DNA of 64,000 nucleotides. Source: Silvibacterium dinghuense (GTDB lineage Bacteria; Acidobacteriota; Terriglobia; Terriglobales; Acidobacteriaceae). This document shows, piece by piece, positions 31,119 through 41,000 of the stretch (the first letter of the stretch is position 1; each line of letters starts with the position of its first letter). The notes below the pieces were generated by a model. It worked only from the letters and a program-made list of their open reading frames with translations, did not search any database and was not told the DNA's origin. The translations under genes and the position numbers were made by a program. Location of the stretch: contig NZ_SDMK01000002.1 in assembly GCF_004123295.1 (NCBI RefSeq), positions 888,784 to 952,783 on the forward strand, given 5' to 3'.

Positions 31119-32384
31119 TTAGTCGAGCCGAACCTTATCGGTGGCGTCATACCTCGACATGTCGGAAAGAATGACGCGATCGCCTTCCTTCAAACCGTTG
31201 AGGATCTGAATCTCCGTCACCGAAGCCTTTCCTACCTTGACCTGGACCCGCGTGGCCGTCTTGCCGTCAGCATCGATGCGGAAGAGGCTGATGGTGCTGT
31301 CCGGATTGCCGAAGGCCGGTCGCCCGACATACAGCACATCCTGCAGCCGCTCCTGATCGATGGTGCCGTCCACGCTCAACTGCGGAACCGCGCCCGGGGG
31401 CAGGGCTCCATCGAGTGATACGTCAACGGTGCGCGTTCCGTTCACAACAGAGGGATCAATGCGGATCACGTGACCCTGGACGATGCCGTTATGCGTATCG
31501 ACCTCGGCCGGCTGTCCGAGCTGGATATCGTGCGCCTGCGTCTCGGCGATCTGCAACGCGGCCTTGAGCTTGTCGAGCTGAACAACCTCCGCGACCGACG
31601 TGCCCACCGCCACATGCTGACCTACCTGGACCGGCGTCGCCAGCGGAGCGAGCACGCCGCTGATGCCTGCCTTCACCTGCAATGCCGCCGACTGCTTCTC
31701 GTAGAGAGCGAGCTGCGCCTTTGCCTGGTCGATCTTCGCCTGCGAAGAAGCCAGCTGCACTTCGATCGCCTTGCGGTTGACCTCGAGCTGCTGCTGGCTG
31801 AGATCGTGCTGCGTGGTCAGCTGATCGGCGGTGCCCTTGGACTTGCTGTACGCCAGTCCGGAGATCACACCCAGCTCGTAGAGCTTCTTGTCCGTCTGCG
31901 CCTGCAGCTGATCCTGAGAATAGTCGGCATTGACCTGCGCGGCCGCCGTCTTCTTGTCCATCAGCGTACTCTCAAGCGTCGCCTGAAGGCTCTTGTAGTC
32001 AGCCTCGGCGCCCTTGAGCGCCAGCTGCGCACTCAGCAGTTGCTGCTCCAGCTCCGGATCGGCAAGATCCATGAGGATCGTATCCGGCGTCACCTTGGTG
32101 CCGGGCAATACGCGGATGCGTACCACCGTGGCATCGGTCTGTGCCGGAATGAGCTCGATCGAGTCTTCGCGCGGAACCAGCGTGCCGAGACCGTGCACCT
32201 GGACCACCAGCGGGCCGCGTTTCACCGTGTCGGGCCAGATCGTACTGGCGTCAACCGGCGGAGCGGCAGGCTTGAGGCGGTACACGAAGAAGGCAACCGC
32301 TGCGAGAGCGACGACTCCGATGACAATCCACACCGCATTGCGGCGCAGCTTCTTTTTCTTGATGTCAGGCCGGGCGATATCCAT
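31119..32384 (-). CDS. HlyD/AcrA-type periplasmic adaptor (membrane fusion protein)
   Basis: The ATG at 32384 is chosen over a GTG at 32393; it gives 421 residues. One transmembrane helix sits near the N-terminus (AVWIVIGVVALAAVAFFVY). A beta-barrel/lipoyl half-motif comes first, then a long alpha-helical hairpin (~110-240, rich in Ala, Gln and Lys heptads), the second lipoyl half (SGVLAPLATPVQVGQHV) and a beta-barrel C-terminus. It would bridge an inner-membrane pump and the TolC-like channel encoded downstream. It is the first gene of the run adaptor - ATPase - ATPase - TolC - regulator - kinase. Confidence 0.92.
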   Translation of the reverse strand: MDIARPDIKKKKLRRNAVWIVIGVVALAAVAFFVYRLKPAAPPVDASTIWPDTVKRGPLVVQVHGLGTLVPREDSIELIPAQTDATVVRIRVLPGTKVTPDTILMDLADPELEQQLLSAQLALKGAEADYKSLQATLESTLMDKKTAAAQVNADYSQDQLQAQTDKKLYELGVISGLAYSKSKGTADQLTTQHDLSQQQLEVNRKAIEVQLASSQAKIDQAKAQLALYEKQSAALQVKAGISGVLAPLATPVQVGQHVAVGTSVAEVVQLDKLKAALQIAETQAHDIQLGQPAEVDTHNGIVQGHVIRIDPSVVNGTRTVDVSLDGALPPGAVPQLSVDGTIDQERLQDVLYVGRPAFGNPDSTISLFRIDADGKTATRVQVKVGKASVTEIQILNGLKEGDRVILSDMSRYDATDKVRLD

Positions 32385-32499
32385 TCCGACCACACCTAGT
32401 GCACGCGGTGCGCCAATCTTTTACACCACGGATGCAACGTGAATTCAATGAGTTAGCGAAGATCATCGTCGCGGCTCTCAAAACCGGCTGGCCGCTAAC

Positions 32500-32535
32500 G
32501 GAACGGGGGTGTCCACGAATGGACACCCCCGTTCC
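32500..32535. terminator. Perfect 15-bp inverted repeat, possible terminator of the bcs operon
   Basis: GGAACGGGGGTGTCC and GGACACCCCCGTTCC flank a 6-base loop, 46 bp beyond the end of bcsC. No T-run follows on either strand, so it is not a classic intrinsic terminator; it may still stop or stabilise the transcript. Confidence 0.5.
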
Positions 32536-32580
32536 CTGCAGGTTTTCTGAGCCCTGAGCTCGGAACCCTGACAACTGCTG

Positions 32581-35500
32581 TTACGGCACCAGCATCGGCC
32601 GGTTGCCCTGGTACGGAAACAACCCCGTCGGTCCAAGCTCGGATGGATACTGCGCGCGTCCGAGGAAGCGGACGAAGAAGCCGACCGTCTGGCTGGCGTA
32701 ATCACGGGTATTGTTCAGGGCCAGAAAGCCTCCGATATACCAGTGATCCGTCAGGTGGTAAGCCAGCTCGCCATGGAGATCGTAGTTGCTGCCCACCACC
32801 GACTGCGCCGAATAGTACGGGTTGTCATTGGCCGTCTGCAGCGAGGGATCGAGCGGAAAGAGTGGTGTCGCCTCTTCCTGGAAGGCCTGCAGGCCGAAGG
32901 CTCCAGCCACCGTATAGTGCAGATTCACACCGTACCGGCCGCTCCAGGTCACCGGGATATTCGCCAGCATATAAGCACTGGGTGAGAAGTATCCACCCTG
33001 GCCATAGGTGAAGTAGCGCAGGTTATTGGCATAGTGCATGCCGAAGAAGTTCGCGCCGATCGTCAGGTCTCCGGTATCCGGCACAGCGAGCACGTGCCAG
33101 TACGCGCCGGCTACACCGTCGATGCGGTGATTGTCTTCGACATGGTGTCCCCTCAGCACCTGCCCACCCATGCCGATGTAGTAGCCCGACTTCGCATCGC
33201 CCTTGGCAAACTGGGCATTGAACGCGTTCGAGATGACACCGCCCCAGATATTGCCGGAGTAGGTCGCACTGGCCGAGCCGGGATCGCGCATACCGGCATA
33301 GGAGAGCTGCGAATCCTTGACCGCATCGCGATTGAAGGTGAAGGTCAACGGCCCCGCACCCGGCCGCCAGTTGAAACGGCCTGTCACGTTGCTCACCAGG
33401 AACTCATACGGCGTATACCCTACGGCGCCGCCCCAGTTCGCAGCCGAGAGCTGCAGCTCGCCGCCCACGCCCGAGGCATTCTGCTGTTCCGCAGCCGAGC
33501 CGGGAGCCAACGTGCCGAGCTGATTCGCCGTCGTGCCTCCGCCCACGGTCGTGTCGGTAGTGCTGGCGACCAGCGCGCCCGTGTCGAGGAACGACGGCGT
33601 GGTGACGACGGTCAGCCGAGCCGAGCCTCCCAGCGGAGTGGACGCCTCGAATGGAGCCTCGAAGAGCGTGAGCTGGTCGATGCCCGCGGTACCGGTGCGG
33701 TGGTTGACGAAGCCGGTGCCTCCGAGCCACGGGCTGTAACCGCCTTCGATCATGGCCAGCTGCATCGCCGCATCCTCACGCGGATCGCGCTGCCTGATGA
33801 CGCGCTTCGCGCCCCAAGGGCCACGAAGCGGCGGCAGGTTCTGCTGTTGCGGCACATCCGTCAGCGGCCCCTGCTCATTTTGAGCGATGGTCGTCACCGT
33901 AGTGGTGGTCTGCTTCACCGGAGCCCATCCGCTGAGAACCTGCTGCGCTGGCGTCTGCGGAAGAGTCGATTGTGTGGTCGTCGTAGTGGTGCTGATCGGC
34001 TGCGAGAGATTCAGCTGAGACGGCAGATACGGCGTTTGTCCCGCACCGGTCCCCGATCCTGTCCAAGTCTGGGTAACCTGCTGCGGTCCATATTCCGTCT
34101 GCGGCTCAAGATACGTCGCTTCCACCGGCCTCTGGGCATCCGCGAGAGCTGCCGTTGCGGTGTTGTAAGCCTCGATCGAAGCCGAACCGCTCGGGACATA
34201 CTCGATCGCGCGGCTGGAATCGAGCGTCAGCTCGACAGGCGCGGAGCTCGGCTGCGGCATCGGCGCCGGGCTGGCCACGGCGAGGGTATTCCAGTGCGCC
34301 TCCGTCGGATTGGCTGCGGTAATGCCAAGATGCAGCTGAACATTGCCTCCGCTGCCGTCCGGATTGGCAGTGGCAAGATCGGCATCGGCGCGGGCCTGCG
34401 GCAGCGCGGGCGGTGCAAAGGCATCGGAAGATCGCGCCCTCTCCGATACTGGCTGCTGCGTGATGCGCTCCCCGGGAACGGAGTCCGGCATGCGTCCGGC
34501 CTGGATCATCGGCATATGCAGCGAAGACTGCGGAGAATAGTCTCCCAGACGCCCGCCTGCCGAGGCGCGCCCGGAACTGTCCGGAGCCGTGCCAGATGAA
34601 GCAGAGCCGGATGAAGCGGAACCGGAACCGCCACTATAGATAGTCACCGTGTGCGTGGTAGTCATCGTGCGATCGCCGGAAGCATCGGAAGAAGAGCTGG
34701 CCGGACGACGGCGACGTATCTGCGTTGTGGCAGGTGAGGCCTTGGGTTCAGCGGTAGTGGTGGTAGTGATACTGCTGGAAGCGGAAGGATGAGCCACTGT
34801 CGCATGGCGTGCTGCCGTGTGCGCAGGCGCGTATGTCGTGGTCGTCGTTGTTGTCGTCGTGGTGCGGGAACCGTCGCTGATTCCCTGCCCGTTCAGGTTC
34901 ACAGGCGCAGATCCGGTATGCAGCGGATCGGCTCCGAGCAGCACCGGAGTCTGCGCGGTCGCCACATCGGTTGTGCCGCTGTTGTTGTAGCCCGGAAGCG
35001 CGGGCGCAACCTGCGGCGATGTCTGTCCATCCGGATCGAGCAGGCTGGCAAGCCCGGGCGTTGAAAGGCTGCGCGACGGATTCACAATATCCGGACGGTC
35101 GAGAATGTGAGCCAGCTGGTTTGCCGGACTGACCGGAGGCATCGCGGCAATCGAGGCCTTCCAGTAGGCCGCTGCGCGCGCGTTGTCGCCGCGCGCCTGC
35201 TCAAAGCGAGCAGCCAGCGCCAGCACATTTGGATCGTTGGGATAGGTCGCCATGGCCTTGTTCAGCCAGCTCTCGGCCTGCGTCAGATTGGGCACAGCCA
35301 GCGCAGCGCCGATCATTCCCTGGTAATCGGAAACCGTCGGGTTCTGCATCGCATCGGCCAGCTCCGGCGAGTTGTAGATCGCCAGCGCCTGCTTCGGCTG
35401 CCCCGCGCGGAGATAGCCTCCTGCCAATGCTTTCGTCACATCCGGATTGCCGGGAAAGGCCTGCTGCGCAGCGGTGAGAATCTCCAGCGCCCGGTGCGAG

Positions 35501-38013
35501 TCATTCTGCTCCGTGGCCTGTCCGGCGCGGCGCACGCTCCACGAGGCCCAGATTGTCTGCACGCGGCGGCGCTGATCGTCGGTGAGATCGGTGCGGCTGC
35601 CCAACGCCATGAGCGTGCGATAGAGATCGCGCTCCGCCGTAAGAGCTGTCGCACCGATCGCATCATTGCCCGCATTGAACAACAGCCATGCGCCCTGAAT
35701 ATCCGTGTCCGCGGGTGGAGCGATGTGCCGGGCACGGTAATACCCCTGAATCCCGGTAATGATCTCCAGCGCGGCGCGCTGGTTGCCGGTCGCAGCGTAG
35801 ATGGCGGCCACAGTCTGCAAATAATCGGGATCGGACTCGAGCTGGCGGCGGATCTCCGGCGGAATCTGCTGAATCTGCGCCAGCGCATCGGTGTCGTGTC
35901 CGGTCTGATGCAGAGCGGACATCAGTCCCTTCCAGCCATCAAGATGCTCCGGATGCGCAAGGAGCACCTGCCGGTAAATGGCATACGCTCCGGCCGGATC
36001 ATTCTGCTCAAGCCGGATAGCGGCGATCTGCAGCTGCAACGCAATGGGAACGGTCTGTCCCTTGCTGGAAACGAGTTTTGCCGCCCGCTCGAGAAATCCC
36101 TGCGCAATATCCGGATGATTCTGCTGCTGATAGATCGCAGCCACCAGCGACAGGAATCCTCCGTCCTGCATCGCCGATTCATAGGCAGAAGGCGGCATGC
36201 GTTCGATGGTCGCAACCGCATCCTCATCGTGATTCGACTGATGCTGGACAGAAACCAGTCCCTGCCACGCCGGAACATTCATTGGATCGTCGGCAAGGAT
36301 GTCGCGATAGAGCCCCGCAGCCTGCTCGTAGCGCTGGTTCGCCGCTAACAGACCGGCATACTGCAGACGCGTTGAGGTCTTCAAGCCTCGGCCGTTATCC
36401 GGGAAAGGCAGTGTCAGCGCCTGCGCCAGAACGCGCTGCGCCTCGGCATCCTGACCGGTGGCCTTGTAGGCTGCGGACAGATTCGTCAGGTACTGCGGGT
36501 CCTGCGCCAGCGGGTCGCGCACAACAGGCGGCAGGCTGCGCGCCGTCGCCAGGGCATCGCTGTACTGCGAGGACTGAACCTGTGCATCGAAGAGTCCACG
36601 CCATGCTTCGCGTGAAGCAGGCTGCAGCTTCACCAGCTTCTGGTAGACAGAGACCGCATCGACAAACTGCCCGGCCTTCATGTATGCGCCGCTCAGCCCT
36701 TCGAGCGCCTCCGGCGCATCGGGACGAAGCGCAAGCGCGGCCTGGTAGCTGGCAATGGCATCGGCCGTGCGGTTGTCATTCAACGCCGCAGTCCCCTGCT
36801 GCATCGTGTTCCAGAAGCGCGCTGTCACCAGCGAGTTCTCCACGGCATGATCGTGCGAACCGTTTTGCTCCGCCTGCTCGAGATAATGCACGGCGTCGGC
36901 GAAATTACCTTGCTTCATGCGCACAAAACCCATGCCGGCAAGAGCACGAGGATTGTGCGGCTGCTGCGCGAGCAGCGCCTGGAAACGCGACTCGGCCTCA
37001 TCCGCACGGTTTGCGGAAAGCGCCCGATACGCCGCTCCCTCCGCGGCATTCTGCGCCGTAGCTGGGCTGGGAGCCGTCTGCCGCGCTTCGGCCTCGGAGA
37101 GGCTGCGCGCCAGATTTTCATCCTTATGCTCTTTGAGGTAATCACGGATGGCCGGCGCAGCGCCCGGGTTCTGCGCGTCCCAGACCAGGGCCTGGTGCAA
37201 CGCAGCCTGCGCATTCGCATCCTGTCCCTGTTCCCTCAGCAGGCGCTCACCTTCCACACGAGTCTTCGGCGCGTAGGTCAGGATGCGGCCAAGCGTAATG
37301 GCATAGCGATTATCCCCGGGGTATTTGCGCACCAGCCCGCGCAGCCCTTCAATCGCGCCGTCCCGCTCCGCCGGCACGGAAGCCATGGTGTCGTAGTAGG
37401 CAAGCGCCCAGTCCCCATCCGGAGGCTGGCTGCCGAAAATGCCGCGATAAGCTGCCAGCGCCTCCTGCGGATGGCCATTCTGCGCGAGCTTCGCAGCCTC
37501 TTCGAGCCGCTGATGCTGCACCCGCGCGCTGGAAAGATTCTGAATATGGGAAATATTCGGATCGGCAGGATTAATCTGCTTCAGCCGCTCGAGATACTTC
37601 TCCGCCTGGGCATTGTTCCCGGCCAGGCGCGCCCAGCGTGCCAGCCCGGCCAATGCCTCCGTGTTATTCGGCTCGGCAAGCAGAATCTGCTGCCATGTCT
37701 GAGCCGCCAAGTCCATATGACCGGACTGTTCCTGCGAGTGAGCGCGATCGAGCAGAATCCGCACAGCAGAAGACTGTGCAACCGCAGGCAAAGTGGACGC
37801 AGTCATCAGCACCGCAAGCAGCGTAAGACGCCCGGCTGCAGCAGGCGTATAAAGAGCGGCAGTTGCGGCGCGCAGCAGGCGCACTCGCAATGGATCGATA
37901 GGCAGACTCTCAGGCATGCTCTGGCGGGTTCGGGTTTCGGGGAAGATCGGCATCATTGCTGGCAGACCTCCGTGACTGCGTTCATTGCGAAATCTCATTG
38001 CCGCAAGCTTCAT
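32581..38013 (-). CDS. bcsC: BcsC: cellulose-export TPR/outer-membrane beta-barrel protein (very long)
   Basis: The 1810-residue protein begins with an ATGA overlap with the BcsAB stop, so it is translationally coupled. After a signal-type hydrophobic stretch (residues ~60-80) come many TPR repeats through ~1010, consistent with a periplasmic TPR scaffold. Residues ~1020-1450 are low-complexity Ser/Thr/Pro/Gly, including a run of ten Thr. The last ~350 residues contain the BCSC C-terminal beta-barrel (TFTFNRDAVKDSQLSYAGM; DGVAGAYWHVLAVPDTGDLTIGANFFG; ending WYIGGFLALNNTRDYASQTVGFFVRFLG). BcsC guides the glucan through the periplasm and outer membrane. E. coli BcsC is ~1150 residues; the extra length is mostly the disordered linker and added TPRs. 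Confidence 0.93.
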   Translation of the reverse strand: MKLAAMRFRNERSHGGLPAMMPIFPETRTRQSMPESLPIDPLRVRLLRAATAALYTPAAAGRLTLLAVLMTASTLPAVAQSSAVRILLDRAHSQEQSGHMDLAAQTWQQILLAEPNNTEALAGLARWARLAGNNAQAEKYLERLKQINPADPNISHIQNLSSARVQHQRLEEAAKLAQNGHPQEALAAYRGIFGSQPPDGDWALAYYDTMASVPAERDGAIEGLRGLVRKYPGDNRYAITLGRILTYAPKTRVEGERLLREQGQDANAQAALHQALVWDAQNPGAAPAIRDYLKEHKDENLARSLSEAEARQTAPSPATAQNAAEGAAYRALSANRADEAESRFQALLAQQPHNPRALAGMGFVRMKQGNFADAVHYLEQAEQNGSHDHAVENSLVTARFWNTMQQGTAALNDNRTADAIASYQAALALRPDAPEALEGLSGAYMKAGQFVDAVSVYQKLVKLQPASREAWRGLFDAQVQSSQYSDALATARSLPPVVRDPLAQDPQYLTNLSAAYKATGQDAEAQRVLAQALTLPFPDNGRGLKTSTRLQYAGLLAANQRYEQAAGLYRDILADDPMNVPAWQGLVSVQHQSNHDEDAVATIERMPPSAYESAMQDGGFLSLVAAIYQQQNHPDIAQGFLERAAKLVSSKGQTVPIALQLQIAAIRLEQNDPAGAYAIYRQVLLAHPEHLDGWKGLMSALHQTGHDTDALAQIQQIPPEIRRQLESDPDYLQTVAAIYAATGNQRAALEIITGIQGYYRARHIAPPADTDIQGAWLLFNAGNDAIGATALTAERDLYRTLMALGSRTDLTDDQRRRVQTIWASWSVRRAGQATEQNDSHRALEILTAAQQAFPGNPDVTKALAGGYLRAGQPKQALAIYNSPELADAMQNPTVSDYQGMIGAALAVPNLTQAESWLNKAMATYPNDPNVLALAARFEQARGDNARAAAYWKASIAAMPPVSPANQLAHILDRPDIVNPSRSLSTPGLASLLDPDGQTSPQVAPALPGYNNSGTTDVATAQTPVLLGADPLHTGSAPVNLNGQGISDGSRTTTTTTTTTTYAPAHTAARHATVAHPSASSSITTTTTAEPKASPATTQIRRRRPASSSSDASGDRTMTTTHTVTIYSGGSGSASSGSASSGTAPDSSGRASAGGRLGDYSPQSSLHMPMIQAGRMPDSVPGERITQQPVSERARSSDAFAPPALPQARADADLATANPDGSGGNVQLHLGITAANPTEAHWNTLAVASPAPMPQPSSAPVELTLDSSRAIEYVPSGSASIEAYNTATAALADAQRPVEATYLEPQTEYGPQQVTQTWTGSGTGAGQTPYLPSQLNLSQPISTTTTTTQSTLPQTPAQQVLSGWAPVKQTTTTVTTIAQNEQGPLTDVPQQQNLPPLRGPWGAKRVIRQRDPREDAAMQLAMIEGGYSPWLGGTGFVNHRTGTAGIDQLTLFEAPFEASTPLGGSARLTVVTTPSFLDTGALVASTTDTTVGGGTTANQLGTLAPGSAAEQQNASGVGGELQLSAANWGGAVGYTPYEFLVSNVTGRFNWRPGAGPLTFTFNRDAVKDSQLSYAGMRDPGSASATYSGNIWGGVISNAFNAQFAKGDAKSGYYIGMGGQVLRGHHVEDNHRIDGVAGAYWHVLAVPDTGDLTIGANFFGMHYANNLRYFTYGQGGYFSPSAYMLANIPVTWSGRYGVNLHYTVAGAFGLQAFQEEATPLFPLDPSLQTANDNPYYSAQSVVGSNYDLHGELAYHLTDHWYIGGFLALNNTRDYASQTVGFFVRFLGRAQYPSELGPTGLFPYQGNRPMLVP

Positions 38014-41000
38014 TGATAAACCTGCAGTCGTTCACGGGCACGCCGCCGCAGCCACGTGCGAATCCAGATTGCGAAGACAAACGACACCACGAAGATGGCA
38101 ATGGCAACCGTCCACGGCATCTCCGTGAACCAGAGGTCGAGCGCCTGCCACCAGGGCAGATAGCCCACGTGATACACCGCGTTGCCGATGCGGAAGGACT
38201 GGAATGTCGCCCCATGCAATACGCTGACGGTGCCTGTGATCTCCGACGACTGCGCAACCTTCAGGAAACGTGCCAGAAATGGTTCTGCCTCAGCAGAGTC
38301 GCGCAGGTTGATAAGGACCACAGAACGCTTGTTGGTCCATGGCGATTCGAAGCCCTCGACCACAGCCTGCGGCAGGCCAGTGATGTTGATCTCACCGGAG
38401 ACCTGCTGGTCGATCTGACGAATCTTCCACCACGCCTTATGCAGCGGCGCGAAGAATCCCTCCGTATCATGCACGCTGAGACCGTTGGCCGAGAAGAGGA
38501 CGGACATATTCTTCTCGCCACGATCCATCCCGGGGTTATCGTCTCCTGTTCCGATGACAAGAAAATCCCTGTCCACACCGCTCTTCATGTCCTCCGCATC
38601 ACCCACGGCGACGCGCAGCACGGGAAAGCCTGTCTGTGCTCCGAAGTGCCCCATGAGCGTGAGATAAAGTTCGATCTCCTGCGCCGATGGGGTCTGTGGC
38701 AGCACTACTTCCGTCTCGCTCAGGTCGGCATAACGGGTAAACGGAAAGCCCGCGCTGGCAAAGAGATCGAGATTGGGCATCGCAGCCCAGTGAGCAAAGC
38801 CGCGCAGATCGAGATACGAGCTGCCCAGGATCGAGCCCTGCATGTTGATCGGCGTCGTGTCCTTGCAGCCTCCGGCCTTCTGTACCTGAAAGGTGTAGAT
38901 GAAATCGATCGTGTCGGAGAACGGCCGCAGATCGACCACCGGCAACGCCATGGTGGCCGCAGTATTCTTCGTCGCGGACTTCCCAGGAATCAGCGGCAGA
39001 GAGCCGAGATAAGCATGGTTCACCTGCACCTGCACGCTCGAATTGGAGCCGATGGGGATCGGGTTATAGCGGTAATCGACGTGCAGGATCGTATTGTTCT
39101 TATCCGCGTAGTAAAGGTCGGGCGGAGTGCGGAAGAAGGTTTCGATCGGAGCCGAACCATCGGTCTTCAACTGCTCCGGGCTGGCATAATCGGCAATTGA
39201 GATGCGGCGGTCCGTACGCGCCCAGCGCGGCGCGTCGTCAGGACGGCGCTGCGCCGGCGGGACAAAGTTCTGCACCGTGACCGTTGCCCCCTGGATGCCG
39301 TTCCATCCGAGAGACAGAGCCTGCGCAGCAGTCAGCAACTGCTTGCTGTCCGCTCCGGTAACGATAAGCACCTTGCCATAGGGATCGGTGGGATTGGGCC
39401 GCACCGCAAGCGTGGGACCGCTCAGCACGCCAAGATTGAAACTCGCAGGCAGGCTCGCGGGATTATCGGAGACCAGAACAACATTGCCAGTCGGAAGCGC
39501 GCCGATAGAAGTGGGAAAACGCACAGAACGCGAATTGGCCTGCACACCAAAGTAAGAAGCCACGATGCCCGCTGCCTGCAAAACAGCAGGAGTCGGATTC
39601 CCGGTAAACGCAATCGGGACCACAGGAGGCTGACTGAGAACCGCGTCGAAGAACGGGAGCGGCAGAAATTTGAGATCGTCGGTCAGCGGCAAAAGATCTC
39701 CGTTGATCTGGATCGTCGAAGTCGGATCGACACGTGCCCAGAGCACAGTGTTGGCCGGGTCTTCGCAGACCATCACGTAGTGACCGATGAACTCGAAGCT
39801 GACCTGGTTGTTGCGCACCAGCAGGTCGGGAGGAAGCGTGAAGGTCTGGTCGAGGATCGCATCGCCGGCCGCTGGCATGGCCGGCGGCTGCACCACGCCG
39901 ACAACCGAGCCGTTGACCATCACCTTGATGTGGCTCATGGCTGGAATGAGGCCCGGCGAAAAGTGATAGATCATGTGCAGCGAAGCCGTCTTCACGATCT
40001 GGTTCTGCGGCAGCGCAAACGGCAGGGTGAAGGTGCTGTCGATACCCCGCATCTCGACCGGCGCGCTCATGCCGAGATCGCGCAGCGTGAACGCCGAGCG
40101 GAAGCTTCCTGCAGTCTCGCTGGCAGCAGGAGCAACGGGTGCAACAGGCGCGGCATGGAGGCGGGCCGCGGCGGCAAGCAGCAGCGGAAAGAGCAGAATG
40201 GAAGCGACGTTCTTGGGCACGAGTTTTCTCTGCTTCTGAGACCTCTTCCGCCTGGGGATCAGCGTGAGGAAGGTTTCGCGAAGCCCGATGCGGGAAAGCT
40301 GCAAAATGCGGACGAAGCTGCGCCCGGGATTATCGACTTCGCGTGATTCTCCCCATTTCAGCCAGGTGTCGGCGCGCGAGTAGAGCACCATCGTCAGTAG
40401 CTCTTCTTCGGTGATCGTCAGGGCATCGAACTGCAGACGCATCGTATCCCTGTCGTGGGAGACGATCGTCGCAGGCAGCTCTGCATCTCCGAGACGCAGT
40501 GGGAACACGATACGGACGCTCTGTCCGGCAGTGAGCGGACAGGACTCCTTCATGCGCAGGGCAAAGCCGCCGCTCGATCCGTCGATCGTCTCCGCCTCGA
40601 AGCTGACCCGCCCAGAGAGCTTCACGCGCACCGGGATCGTAAAGTTGATCCGCACCTGCTGGCGCTGCTGCCGTGATTCCCTCGCCACAGCCGTCGCCAC
40701 GGCCAGGATGATGATGTTGAACACCGTCCAGATGCCGTTCATGATGATCGTCCCCGGGTGCGTGCCGTCCCAGAAATAGCCGAGCCCCGGAACATGGAAG
40801 AAGCGGGGAATCACCATCAGCAGCCCGAGGAAATTGAACAGCATGAGCACCATGAACGGCTGTGCAATGCGCGAATCGAAGAAGTCCTTCTTCACCACGC
40901 CACCCTTGGCCGTCACGTCGAACTTGCCCAGCTTGGGGTTGATCAGAGCCATCATCGTCGGCAGCAGGATGTAAGGCGAAAGTACGGTTTCGTATATTTC

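Noticed and set aside
34820-34865. Microsatellite-like run encoding poly-Thr
   Set aside because: The codons vary and the frame stays open, so it is part of bcsC rather than a slippage-prone simple repeat or frameshift.
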